Shown here: one piece after another, positions 44,534 to 56,000 of the stretch
Position numbering within the stretch: position 1 is the first letter of the stretch
Layout: every line of letters starts with the position of its first letter
Origin: Paracamarosporium sp. OC-R06-R3
Lineage: Eukaryota; Ascomycota; Dothideomycetes; Pleosporales; Didymosphaeriaceae
NCBI GenBank assembly: GCA_019828545.1
Contig: JACVRA010000341.1
Location: 62,001 to 126,000 of the forward strand
Reading direction: 5' to 3'
Length of the DNA stretch: 64,000 nucleotides
Notes under the pieces: generated by a model
Seen by the model: the letters and a program-made list of their open reading frames with translations, nothing else
The model's database searches: none
Told to the model about the DNA's origin: nothing
Position numbers and translations under genes: made by a program

Positions 44534-46414
44534 GGTGATAACGACCAACGAGTTCTTCTGAGGTACTTCAATGTCTCAGAAAGAGATAACTACTGACATC
44601 TACAGCAGCGATGATTTGGATGAATGGAGGCACAATGGAAGCTTGCTAGAAATGTATGCGCTCTCGTGGCAACCGAGAGGACACGCACATTCTTGTCCCC
44701 TTGTTGCAGACCAATTCACATTCATATCACACCTGCAGATCGCCTTGCAGCCAAGTCACGGTCCAATATCTGCCGGCGATCCCATGCACGTTGGCGGGCC
44801 CTACCCCGGACTCTGCTGCAAGCTAGCGAGTGAAGATGCGGGGGAGGGGCCAGGTTCACCAATTGACTTTGTGTTCTTCTCCAAATGCCCCATCGTATTG
44901 TTTCATAGCGGGCTATGTGGAGAACGCTCCCGTGCTGTGCGGCGTTGTAACTCGAAGTAGAATCTTGTTCGAGTCTAAGTCCAGTTTATCTGCACGCGCC
45001 ACTCAAATAGGTCCAGATGATGCGCGAGTCGCTCCGCCGGCTCTACCACTTCTTCGGGATGATAACGCCGTGTAACGTGGCGCTTAAATGGCCGACTATT
45101 GCATATGGACTACTGCGACGCGACAGCGGGTGGCTGGGAGTTAATCGATGCAGTGCGAGGAACACAGTCAGCCATCTACATGCCGCTTTTGTCGGCCACT
45201 GCCCATAAGTGATTGGCCGTTTTCGATGAATGCGGTCCAGAACAGTCTTGATACTCGTACACTGGTGTACAACTAAGCTTTTGTAAGACCCAGGTATTCA
45301 GTACCAGCCGCGAGCCAGCGAACGTCAAAGTTCGTGTTCAATAAACCCAAAAACAGCAGCCATTTGAAAGACTCTCGTTCGCCATACATCTTTGAATATT
45401 TTGACAAGGCTGATGTCTGAGTAAGGAGAAGCGAAGGAGTCAAGCTTGATAGAGGTAGAAGGACCAAGTCTCGCGATGGGACTTGCCACCGCCGAAGCAT
45501 GATGCAAATAAATTCTCCGATGGTTTCAATATCTGCTTTGTCTGGTGCGGCGACGCCAGGATGCACTCGTAGTGTCACGCAGCTAACTTAGTGAGAAGTC
45601 GGCAGTTGTAGCACCTCGATCTCATGATCTCGTGAAAAGGGGACTGCAGGTGAAAAAGAAGACACCAAGCGACGAACTAGGAACAGGAACAAAACCTCTA
45701 GCCAGTATAAATCAGGTAATAGATTTGATAGCTCAAGGTGGTCGTTGGGGTGGCTTCAAAACTGTGTGTAATGGCGAAGGTCGCGATGAAGCTATAATAC
45801 AAGCTATTCCATATGTACAACGTCTGTATTATGGAGCTCAAAGCGACGCAAGTGAGAGGTGGTGAGCGCGCTTGGAAGCGATTTGCTATACCTAGCGCGT
45901 GCCGCACTTCCCAGCCTCCACGATCCTAAGTTTGACTTCCAATCCCACACGTCCACAGTCCAAATCCCAATCGATCATCATTAACTTTCTCTATGAATAC
46001 TTGTGTTGTAGACAGAAGCGTCACACTACCTATTGAAACGAACGGGCGGCGAGATGGCTTCTTTGACTGTGTTCTGTTTCGTCTTGTACACATTAACGTG
46101 TTGAAACTTCGAACCAATCCAACATGAACACAGTCTTTCAAGCACTGAGGTGTCATCCGGAAGATGAGAGGCTATTCGCCCCGTGTGCCATGCAGTCAAT
46201 TTGCCGGTCAATTCAGCCCCACCACCCCAATGTGGGGTTGACCTACGCCATCCTCGAAACAACACAGACACACAATCGCTCGAGAAGAATAGCCATCGTA
46301 GTCTACGTTGCCTCTGTTCATTAGTCGCTTGATGTAATAGTCGCTTTTCGCGCTTGGCTATCGACAAAAAACCTAAAACTACGTATACTTCCACGATACC
46401 ATAGAAGCTCAATA
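44534..46414. other. Divergent intergenic region
   Basis: 1.9 kb between the transporter start (minus) and the third P450 (plus). Frames such as 44571-44960 (plus) have no domain, signal or intron logic and look fortuitous. Promoters for both genes are expected. Confidence 0.45.
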
Positions 46415-48342
46415 ATGGCTATTGAGCAGTTGTTTGGAGCACTGCCTCTGCACTATCTGCAGCATGGTATCTCCAAATTCGGTGCTACCAATGTCGCCTT
46501 CGCGGTTGTCGCGACCGCTGCCTTGGGTGTACTTGCAGATTATGCGTGGATGCTTTACCTGAGATCGAAGATGGTAAGACTCGGCCATAATGTTGAGATT
46601 CAATGCTGAATGTTTACAGCCACCTGGTCCACTGCCCCTGCCAATCATTGGCAATACCTTCCAGCTTCCTGATAATAAGCCAGTTAGTTATCAGGAATCA
46701 AGACATCTGCGAGGCTGACACGCGTACAGTGGATCTTATTTGAAGAACTGTCCAAGAAATATAACACCCCTCTCATCACATACTGGATCGGACGGTTAGT
46801 GATACCAAGCTCAATTTGACGACTCATAAATGACACAAACCAGAAATCCAACAGTCTGGATCAACGATGCCTGGGCCGCAAGCGAGTTGCTCGACAAAAG
46901 AGCAGGCATATACTGCTCTCGACCCCGCATGCTTGTATTTGCGGAGCTGGGAGCTGGTCAAAACAACCTGGTCAACATGATTACCACCAGTCCAGAGCAG
47001 CGAGATCGTTGGCGGGTACAGCGAAAGATCACGCACCAGGGTGTTGGAGTCCAGAAAGTCAGGGAGTATCGCAGCTTTCAGAACGACGAAAGCAAAGTAG
47101 TTGCTTACGACATGCTTAAAACACCAGAAGATTATGTTGCGCATTTCGAGCGCTATGCCACAAGTGTTGTGTCTATTATTGGATTTGGCAGGCGGGTATC
47201 TGATCACACAGACCCGATTATCAGCGAAGTTATTGCGGTTATGCAGCGAGCTGCAGATCTTAATGTGCCTGGAAAGACGTTCCCGATGCTGCTTGAAACA
47301 TTCCCTCGTAGAACTCTCCACTACATCCCCTTCACTCAGATTTACTGACTCCTTGATAGTACTCGCAAAAGTTCCTAACGCGCCTTGGAAGCACGGCCTA
47401 GGAAAAAGAGGCAAATCTCACCGCGGTCACGACTTCTTCTACTCGCTCGCTCATGAAGCCAACGAGAACCCTGGCCATGAGGACTGTTATTCCAAGTTCT
47501 TGTTCAAAGAAGCACCCAAGTACAACTTAAAACCTCAAGAGATATCAGCGTTAGCCGGTAACCTATTTGGCGCGGGATCCGATACTTCTAGCAGCACCTT
47601 GATTACTGCCGTCCTCGCCATGCGTGCTTTCCCCGAGACTCTGATTCCAGCTTGGGAAGAACTCGATCGTGTAGTTGGCCCCGACCGCAGTCCTTCGTTT
47701 GATGATGAAGCTAATTTGCCGTATATGCGTGCTTTTGTTAAGGAGGTATTTAGGTGGCGATCCGTGGCTATTATTGGCGGCCAGCCTCACGCACCAGTAC
47801 AAGATGACTACTACAACGGCTGGCTAATTCCTAAGTTAACATGGGTGCAAGGCAATGTGTGGGCGATCCATCATAACGAGCGAGAATTTCCGGAGCCGGA
47901 TCGCTTCAATCCGAACCGCTACTTGAAAGATGACCCAGCTGCTCGACCGTTCCCTGGCGAGCGAGGATACATGACCTTTGGGTGGGGAAGAAGAGTGTGT
48001 TCTGGCCAAGCGCTCGCAGAGCAAGGAACATGGTTGACGGTGGCGCGTTTGGTCTGGGGCTTCAAAATCGAGCCTGCGCTTGATGAAAGTGGGAAGCCAA
48101 TTCCCGTCGACATTTTCGACTACACGTAAGTCCTCCAGGTTTGTTAAGACGCAAATGTTAACTAGCATAGGAATGGTCTGAACATGCGACCACAACCCTT
48201 CAAGGCCAGCATCAAACCACGCAGCGAACGTATCCAGCAGGCAATCGTTCGCGAAGGTGAAGAAGCGCTCGCGAATCTTGCGCAATACGAGGGCGAGACG
48301 AAGTACAGAATGAGCACGTTTTACAGCAAACCAATAGACTGA
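46415..48342 (+). CDS. Cytochrome P450 monooxygenase
   Basis: Heme-thiolate monooxygenase of about 540 residues in six exons. The N-terminus carries a hydrophobic anchor (FAVVATAALGVLADYAWML). After the first intron the proline hinge PPGPLPLPIIGN appears. The I-helix reads NLFGAGSDTSSSTL with the A/G-G-x-D/E-T-T/S pattern, the K-helix ExxR is KEVFRWR, and the heme loop is FGWGRRVCSGQ, where the usual Pro after Cys is Ser. This set matches the CYP2-like fungal branch that includes OrdA-type enzymes. The intron at about 47307-47357 is required: without it the frame ends, with it LETFP joins LLAKVPNAPWK. A final intron near 48126-48170 joins FDYT to NGLNMRPQPF. The ATG at 46415 starts the anchor region. 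Confidence 0.92.
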
Positions 48343-48984
48343 TAGAATGCAAGGGGTCACACAATAGCACGAAGAACGCATTAATGATTCGTGCAGGTTC
48401 TTGGCTGGGCGCAGTGGTCTTGCGATTGCGGTGGTCTCTTCCTAATGCGGAAGCCTGTGCAATTTGCCTTTCACATAATCAAAAGATTGTTTTCGCAATA
48501 CCAATCGCGAATTCGGTCCTATCAACGGCAGGAAAGCTCATCCGCTTCCGTCCTAACTATTTTCCACAATTTCCAAGAAGTTCCGCCTTTACCTCAAACA
48601 CCGGTTCGTCGGTCCGATTTCCAAGCTCGCAACCCTAGCTGCACTCCACAATTAGCCCGAGCCTCAAGCCAGATTGCCGGATGTAAATTACTTGGCGTGC
48701 ATGTCTGAGGTCACCAGCCCTACTATAGACCTAATACAGGTAGTATACGTACACTATAGAAGCTTCTTCGAATATTCTCCCGTGCCTTGAGTGGCCCGGC
48801 GAAATGAACATTGTATATGGGTGCACTGGTGCTCCGGGGTTCTCGATTGGTTGCATGCGCAATATGGCAAAGGGAGAAGATTTGCGATGGCAACCTGGAT
48901 TGATGTGCTCGTCGGTCGTATAAATGGGGGTTGCGCCGGCTTGGGGATCTGTAGCCAGCTCAACAAATTAAAACAATCGCGATC
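48343..48984. other. Intergenic, P450 3' end to GH131 5' end
   Basis: About 640 bp. Besides a TATA-like element near 48919 it has a CCGGGG word (48834-48839) that fits the CreA carbon-repressor consensus SYGGRG; such short words occur often by chance. Confidence 0.5.
48919..48925 (+). promoter_or_regulatory. TATA box candidate of the GH131 gene
   Basis: TATAAAT lies 60 bp before the GH131 start codon, with no other gene between, a plausible core-promoter position. Secreted glycosidase genes in fungi often have TATA promoters. Confidence 0.5.
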
Positions 48985-49918
48985 ATGCACGCCTTCCTTG
49001 CCCTCCTCAGCGCCTCTGGCGTTCTCGCTGCTCCTGCACTCACAAAGCGCGCAGACATCAAGTGCCCCATCGTCTTCGACGGACGTGTGCCTACCTCCTG
49101 GGCAGCGGATCCCACGAAGTTCGACACATACGCGACCAACACCATCTTCAACCCCGACTACACCAAGGGCAATGATCTTAAATGGAGCGGCATCCTCAAG
49201 TTCCCCAACGTCACGAAGTCACGTTTTGACACCACTGAGCACACTCCCCTCGAGGTGACCATAAGCGACCAGAGCATCTTCCAGCAACAGAAGGGCTTCA
49301 GACGCGCGGGTCTACAGTTCTTGAAGGATGCTGCGGATGGCCCGGGTCAGACTGGTGTGAAGACGCTGCATTTTAGCGTGAAGCAGGATCCCACCAGGCC
49401 GCTGAACTTGACACACGAGTACCTTGTAAGTCTCTATTGTTTTGTCTTCTCCACGAGGAATAGAATGGCATTATGAATCAGACTAATCAAGGAAACAGAA
49501 CGTCTGGCACGAGAAGGCAGACTACTCCGCCGACCAAATTCAGTTCCAAACCGGCACCTTGATCGGCAAGGGCTCTGCCGATAAGAACAAGTTCAAGATC
49601 CTGGACCAGAACAACCAGCAGCTGTACTCGATTGCGACGGATAACTCGCAGTGGCAGAACTTTGCCCTTAAGCTGGACTACACAAAAAACCAGGTCACCA
49701 TCTACTATTCCGTGGGCGATGCTGCGCTCAAGTCTGTCGCTGGTCCGCTCTCCGCTTCGCTTTCTGGCGGTGGACAATACCAGATTGGTATCCTCAAGAA
49801 ACCGACTGGAACTTCGGATGTGGTTAATGGTGGATACCAGGAGAGCAACCTGAACGAGGGACAGATCTACGGTGGCATTTTCCTTGAGGATAGCGCCAAC
49901 GACTGTGTGTCGCTGTAA
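48985..49918 (+). CDS. Secreted GH131-family beta-glucanase
   Basis: Two exons encode about 290 residues. The signal peptide is MHAFLALLSASGVLAAP, followed by a KR dibasic site before the mature chain. The mature sequence follows fungal GH131 proteins: FDGRVPTSWAADPTKFD, NPDYTKGNDLKWSGILKFP, EVTISDQSIF, GFRRAGLQF, GVKTLHFSVK and PLNLTHEYL, then after the intron (about 49425-49498) ADYSADQIQF and INEG-like EGQIYGGIF. GH131 enzymes hydrolyse beta-1,3, -1,4 and -1,6 glucans and are linked with plant-associated fungi. There is no cellulose-binding module, and the chain ends at DCVSL. The family was assigned by remembered sequence pattern; the catalytic residues were not verified. An unrelated jelly-roll lyase family was considered and fits less well. 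Confidence 0.8.
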
Positions 49919-50235
49919 CCTGTCAAGTGTAATAACATTATCATGAGGGGTATCGCGGTGGCTTAGGGGTTATCTGTACATATCTTCGCTATATACCTGT
50001 GCGCACAATGACACCGTGTGTGTACCCATCGGCACCGTTACATTTGGCCCCACAAGATCGTTGCTGATGCTCTCAATCCTTTCATTGTTGGATTTCCACG
50101 AATATAATGCAATGAGAAGAGAAGCTGTGTTACTATTCCTATGCAGTTGATTGTAAACCCTTTTTCAAAGCTTCTACAAGCACCTATTGCCCATGCCGAT
50201 TGATGACAACCTGAATATGGAAGCGTAATCGCCGT
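49919..50235. other. Convergent 3' ends
   Basis: 317 bp between the GH131 gene and the FAD monooxygenase. Only UTR sequence is expected. Confidence 0.5.
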
Positions 50236-51592
50236 TTAGGTCAATGCTTTAGCAATAATCTCGTCTCCAACTTCCTCAGCATGCTTCTCCGCGTCATGCC
50301 CAAATATCCAGTCTTCGCGCGGGAACTGGATGCTCTCTGGATTCTTCTTTACCTTCTCCCAATCTGTGTTATGCCACATATCACGCGTCGTCTCGCCTGT
50401 TTTCTGCACCTTGCGTACTCTCTCGTATCGCACATCTTGGTAGGCTCTCAAGCCACCCCTAATGTTATTCTTACCAGCCTTCCTTAATAGCACCGCAAGA
50501 GTGACACCATCCTCCAGTGCTTGTGTCGCACCCTGTGCACTAGTAGGCAAAAATGGGTGCGCAGAGTCTCCGAGCAGGCAGATGCGGCCGTGCCCAGGAG
50601 CTGAACCGTATCCAGAGACCCAGTTAGGCAACGGATCACGATATACTAGTTTCCAGTCTACTAGCTTGTCTTCTGGAGTCTTTGAAATGATTTTCGTGCA
50701 CATAGGATCCCAATCGCGGAGGACTTCTTTCACTTCGGACAGCTTGCCGGGAAAAGACCAGGATTCGTCAATGTCGTGTTCGTCGCGGTGAGTTAGAACC
50801 CAACAGCAATCGCTCCCACCTTTAAGCGTGCTAAAGAGGAAGTGCACGTCGGGCCCTAGTTAAAATATCAGCATTTAATCCCGGATGATGTTTTGTAGAA
50901 GGGAACCTACCTATCCAGCCGTTGAAAGTATCTCCGTTCTCGCAGAATTGTCTTGTATCTGGATCGGCTAACATGTCTTTGTTGCTAAACCACGACCTCC
51001 ACACCGCATATCCAGAAGATTTCGGCTTATCCTCATAACCCAGAACAAGTGTCCTGGCCTTGCTCCTCACGCCGTCACTACCAACCACCACGTCGCCTTC
51101 CACCCTCGTGCCATCTTCAAGCATAATCCCAGCTGCATTCTCCGTTTCCCAGTAGTTCTCGACACGTTGACCGAGAACTATCTCAACGCCTACTTCTTTT
51201 GCATAGTTGAACACGATCTCGTGCAGCTCTCCTCGATGGCCGTTGAACACCGGTGCAGTTTCATCTTTAGGTGGAGACCCTTGATTGATGACGATCTCGC
51301 CTGTGTCCCACTTGTGGATGTTGAAGCCGTAGGCAGTTAGGTCGATGGAAATCTTGCGCATGTCACGCGCAACTTCGCCATTCTTCCAGCGGGCGAAGAT
51401 ACGTCCTGCATTGGGTCCAAAAGATATGATGTCGCCCAAAATCTTTAAAGAAGGGAAGGCCTCGTAGATCACAGGAGAGTGACCTTGTCTAACGCATTCA
51501 ATGGCTGCGACAAGACCCCCGAAACCTGCGCCGACGATAATGACTTTGATGCCGGTCTTTGGTTTTGTGCCGTTGATCTCTGGAACTGCCAT
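50236..51592 (-). CDS. FAD-dependent aromatic-ring monooxygenase (salicylate-hydroxylase-like)
   Basis: Flavoprotein hydroxylase of about 435 residues in two exons. The N-terminal FAD-binding motif is VIIVGAGFGGLVAA (GxGxxG), with the acidic end of the ribose-binding strand in VIYEA. The middle motif GDVVVGSDGVRSKAR is the DG fingerprint that contacts FAD and NADPH, and GDSAHPFLP is the GD motif that binds the flavin. Together they define the PHBH/salicylate-hydroxylase family. The intron near 50912-50858 joins NGWIG to PDVHFLF. The ATG at 51592 gives the usual short leader; another ATG at 51634 in frame would add 14 residues. Substrate unknown: aromatic catabolism or metabolite tailoring both fit. 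It is head to head with an SDR gene. Confidence 0.9.
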
Positions 51593-52403
51593 CTTTGAAA
51601 GCTTAGATTCGTCAATCTTCGCACGAAGGGGCATACGTTTATGCAATTCAAAGACAATCAGAAAGGAGAGATTAAGCTTGAAGAGTGTGTAGAGATTTGT
51701 GGAACATGCACTTTGGGCACGTTCATCGCTGCAGAACAATATCTTCAGGGCAGTGGGGCACCGTGGCCCGGGTTATCTCCACCGCCATCCTCCTATAGGC
51801 GCGTCCATCGTCCAACAGACATGCCTAAAAATCACCTGATTCCGTTCCATTCAATCTAGGTAGCATGTCTCCGAGGCGTGGAACAGCCGAAGTATATTTA
51901 CACGACTGCCGTGTGCGATGGCGCTCGACATGCCATTAGGCAGCCGTTAGCTACGCACCTTGTGCATGATAGCCCATTAGTGGCGTGCTTGTGGAGAGCT
52001 TTATCCAAAAGGATACGTGAGTACATGACGCGTGACCTTGGTATTGATCTTGGAGGAGCGATGCCCCACATGCTCGCCATTTCCCCCGCAGTGCGACCCC
52101 GCATCGTAGGATGAAATGCACTTGTCTGCATTTGGGCGAACATCCCTCCAAACTCGACCTCGGTAACATCGTAAGCATGGAGCATGGAGAACCTGGAATG
52201 TGACCATGTACCTCATCTCAAAGTGGTGTTTGCCATATTCCCGGTTTGATGTGCTTAAGCGATACCCTGGACTCAGGTCCGTATGAGGAAGACCGGAAGG
52301 CCCCCAAGACACAGCCTTCTGCTTCGTGGGGCTCTATTAAGTCCATGCATAACCGTTCACAGTTGTGTTTCTTCCAGGAAACTGAGTATTTTTCTAGTTC
52401 GAA
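51593..52403. promoter_or_regulatory. Divergent promoter region of FAD monooxygenase and SDR
   Basis: 811 bp between head-to-head oxidoreductase start codons. No shared operator was recognised. Overlapping short frames here lack features. Confidence 0.5.
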
Positions 52404-53573
52404 ATGTCTGTATTGACACATCCCGAATGGAACCAAGAGACAGGAGGTCTCGCTGTCGCGAAGGCATTTGCAGAACAGATAAATGGAAAGACCGGTATAT
52501 ACAACTTGATCTATGATACTCAAAAGTACTTATAGATTGTAGTTCTCATCACCGGTATATCGCCCGAAAGCATTGGTTCCTCGACAGCCCTTAGCATCGC
52601 CTCGCAATCGCCATCTCTCCTCATACTCGCCTCCCGGACCCAGTCTAAGCTCGACACTGTGACAAAATCTATCAAAGATGACTATCCCAATATCAACGTA
52701 CACACGATTGCTCTGGATCTCATGTCACAGGACTCGGTCAGGAAAGCCGGCGCCGAAATTGCTCATCTGACCTCTCGCATCGACATCATTATCAACAATG
52801 CAGGCATCATGACACTCAAACGCCAGCTCACAACTGAAGGCATTGAAGCACAGTTTGGCGCAAATCACATTGGCCATTTCTTGTTGACCAATTTACTAAT
52901 GCCACAGTTGTTCGCTGCAGCCAAGTCGAACGCTCCAGGTGCCACCCGTGTGATCAATCTGACAAGCCTAGGACACCGACTCAGTCCAATTCGATTCCAC
53001 GACTACAACTTCGAAGGCAAAGACTTACCACCGGAAGAGCAGCATCCGCCGCTCCCCCCAATATTCGCCAACGATCAGGAGGGTGTGTACAATGGCTATG
53101 TTTCGTACGGACAGGCTAAGACTGCAAATATTCTCTTCTCCGTGGAGCTGAATAGGCTGTTGAAAGAGAAAGGGATTGTTAGTTATGCCGTACATCCAGG
53201 GTGTAAGTCAGCTTTCTTCCAGCTAAACATGAGAGGTGCAATAAATTAACGCTGCATAGCTATTTGGACAGGCTTGAGCAGAGATCTTGATGCAGATGGT
53301 GAGGCGGCGATACGTGCAACGAGTCCTTTCTGGAAGAACCATGATCAAGGTGCCTCGACTACACTGGTGGCTGCCTTAGACCCCGCTCTGAAAGGTAAGG
53401 GATGCAATTCGAATGAAACTCACTGCGGCTAACATAATGATTAAGACCCGAAGGGAGTTCTTTTGCACAATTGCCAGATTTTTGATGCCGCCCCGCACGC
53501 GACTGATGAGGATATTGCGAAGAGATTATGGGCATTAAGTGAGAAGCTTGTGAAGAGCGATTTTAAGCTTTGA
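52404..53573 (+). CDS. Short-chain dehydrogenase/reductase (retinol-dehydrogenase-like)
   Basis: NAD(P)-dependent oxidoreductase of about 325 residues in four exons. Splicing the first intron (about 52494-52546) joins INGKT to VLITGISPESIGS, the glycine-rich cofactor motif TGxxxxxG. NNAGIM is the NAG motif, and the active-site Ser, Tyr and Lys fit LTSLGHR and YGQAK (YxxxK), so the catalytic residues are complete. Introns near 53204-53260 and 53394-53446 restore AVHPGSIWTGLS and ALKDPKGVLL. The ATG at 52404 opens a 30-residue leader. This layout matches WW-oxidoreductase or retinol-dehydrogenase-type SDRs. The pairing with a flavin monooxygenase suggests both act on one substrate, which is inference. 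Confidence 0.9.
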
Positions 53574-56000
53574 GAATTGATCTGCCCACTTACCTTATAA
53601 ACAATCTAGTATTCTAAGGCACATTTGATCGGCTGAGGGACATTCTCTTAGGTCGGTACTAGGGGAACAGATAGCGATAGGTACCGCACAAAGATGACTT
53701 GAATAAAACAATACTGTGATGTCTATCTACAGTTAGTCAGAACTAACCTTGAACTACAACTCTAACTCATCAAAACGCCTATGTCCCATTAGAACTCTGT
53801 TTTTAACTGCGGTATTGTACTGAAACATCCAGTTGACTTTTGCATTACGGTAGCCTCCTTTGAGCCCTAACGATCCTTGTGTATATCAGGTCTGGAATTG
53901 AGACTGCCTTCGATAGATACGTGTGAGATTGTGACAGACTGCTTTTTCTCAACGGTGCTTCGGAAACTCCGTAAATCGCCTATCCATAAAGCTCACGTGT
54001 AACAGTGCTCATGGGAGCCCAGTGACCATACGTTCATTTTTCCGGAGACTAAATCATTTTTGGGTCAAATTGGGGCTATACTCACAGTGAGAGTGGGTAC
54101 CATTATCTACTATGGTTCGAGCCTTTCTTCCGAGTGGCTGGTAAATATCGAAATTTGTTCAAGAAGCTCCGTCAACTCAACTTCTAGGTTGATGTTCAGT
54201 GGTAGATCTTAGGAAAAGCTCATACTAGACAGATTCTCTTGGATATTTTACGTTAGTTTCCATATAGGCTAGACTGCATCAAGATCCGCATTATTGTATG
54301 AATGAAGCTCATCCGAGCTATGCGTGTTGTGGTAACCTTATAAGTCATATCAACCATGCATACGACAGCGTGGAATTAGGTAAGTCTATTACCTCTATAT
54401 CTCATTTGATGATATCGTAACAAGATCAATAATATCTTTGGATCATATGTCCTTTATGTCAGGGAGGTAGTAACTCTATCGTAATGATTTGATTCTATTT
54501 GGGGGCCGTTCTTCGATGCTTACGAACAGTCGATTTCCGCAGTCTACTAATTCACTCCAAGGTTTGTTAAATGATGAAACAAATACCATTATTTAACATT
54601 GTCATATCAAGTTAAACAGACGGAAACGAGCGAGATATCAAGGCGATTGTAGTATTTAAAACTCCGATTTCCAGTAGTAGATATTTTGATCAAATTTTAG
54701 AGTATTGGAACCAATTGGCTAAATATAAGAGTTGTAATCCAACCTGGTGAGAATAAACTAACATTCATGTTAAGTCCAAGTAGGTACAAGTCCGCTTTCT
54801 GCCAACATGCATCGTCATGCTTCAGCTTCATTTGCAGGCCTAGCCACGTACCCAAGGGTTCGTTGTAGGCGAAACGTTTACTCTTATGTTACCTGAAACC
54901 GCAAAATTCTCACAATTACACCCACATGGGCTACTTTCTATTCGCGGTTTGTCATTTTCTTGGCTCTGTATCAAGAGAAGCTCATTGCGTTTCGCTGGAA
55001 GCGAATTCAATGGCTTCGAAGTAACATAATACGCACACTAGTAACAAAATGTGGTCTAATAAATGAGAAGAGATTGATAGAATGGGGTCAGTAGATATCA
55101 ATTATTAAAAATGCCTAAAACATCACTAATCGTTCGAGATCACGCTATCAAATGATTTGCGTATCAAATGCTGTCGCGACGATACATCAAGTCACGTATG
55201 CATGCCATGAGTTGCATATCTACTATTGGTTGATGCTATAAGGAAGAGAGAACGAAGGTTTGTAGTTTTCTACCTTCCACACTTGACTCTTGCATGTAGG
55301 TTTCGTAGATCCTGAGTGCAGGATAGACGTTCAAGTACAATGAGCTACTGAATCTCTGGGAATCATTTCACACGGATATGGACATGTAACTTCTATCATG
55401 AAATGTTAAGCAGCTGAACCAATTTATCATAAGTTACACGGTTCCCGAACAATATTACACGATTGGAATATACATTCTTTCTCAATGAGGTTTCACGACA
55501 CAGATCCATGTTTTCCCGCACTTCATTGTATATACGTACGATTCCACATGCCAAGCAATAATGAACTAACCATTTCCATATACATGATTTTATTATCGTA
55601 TCTCCTTGTGATCGGGCCAATTTGCTCCACTTCCGCGTCGGGTTGCTCTTGTGCTCACCACCAACCTCACTGCATCTCCTTTGCTTTTCTAAAACGCTTC
55701 ATCCCCAGAAATAGAATGTACAAATCTGCGACCATACTGGAATCCATGCTAAATATCCGCTAAGCGTGATAATCGCAGTCCTCCAGCACTTCCACATTGA
55801 TCAAAGTACAATAAATCTGACGCCTTCCCCGAAAAGTAGTACCAAACCATATCCGACCAGTAACGTCTAGTACATTCTTCATAATCTATCTACTTTCTTA
55901 CTCTCAATTCATAACTTCTACGACCTGAACTGCGCGACACATCCGCGATTCCAACAAGCACCCAGACGAACCTCAATCACCAACCAAAACCGGCTAATAT
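53574..56000. other. AT-rich interval with almost no open frames
   Basis: About 2.4 kb that is clearly AT-rich and, between roughly 53.6 and 55.4 kb, has no frame of even 60 codons in any of the six. Natural fungal intergenic DNA or a repeat degraded by mutation (RIP) could produce this. I could not recognise a transposon relic or terminal repeat in it. The composition changes rather abruptly to C-rich sequence near 56000. Confidence 0.6.

Noticed and set aside
44571..44960. A 129-codon frame starting 38 bp from the sugar-transporter start
   Set aside because: No domain, signal peptide or splice logic; lies in the divergent promoter region.
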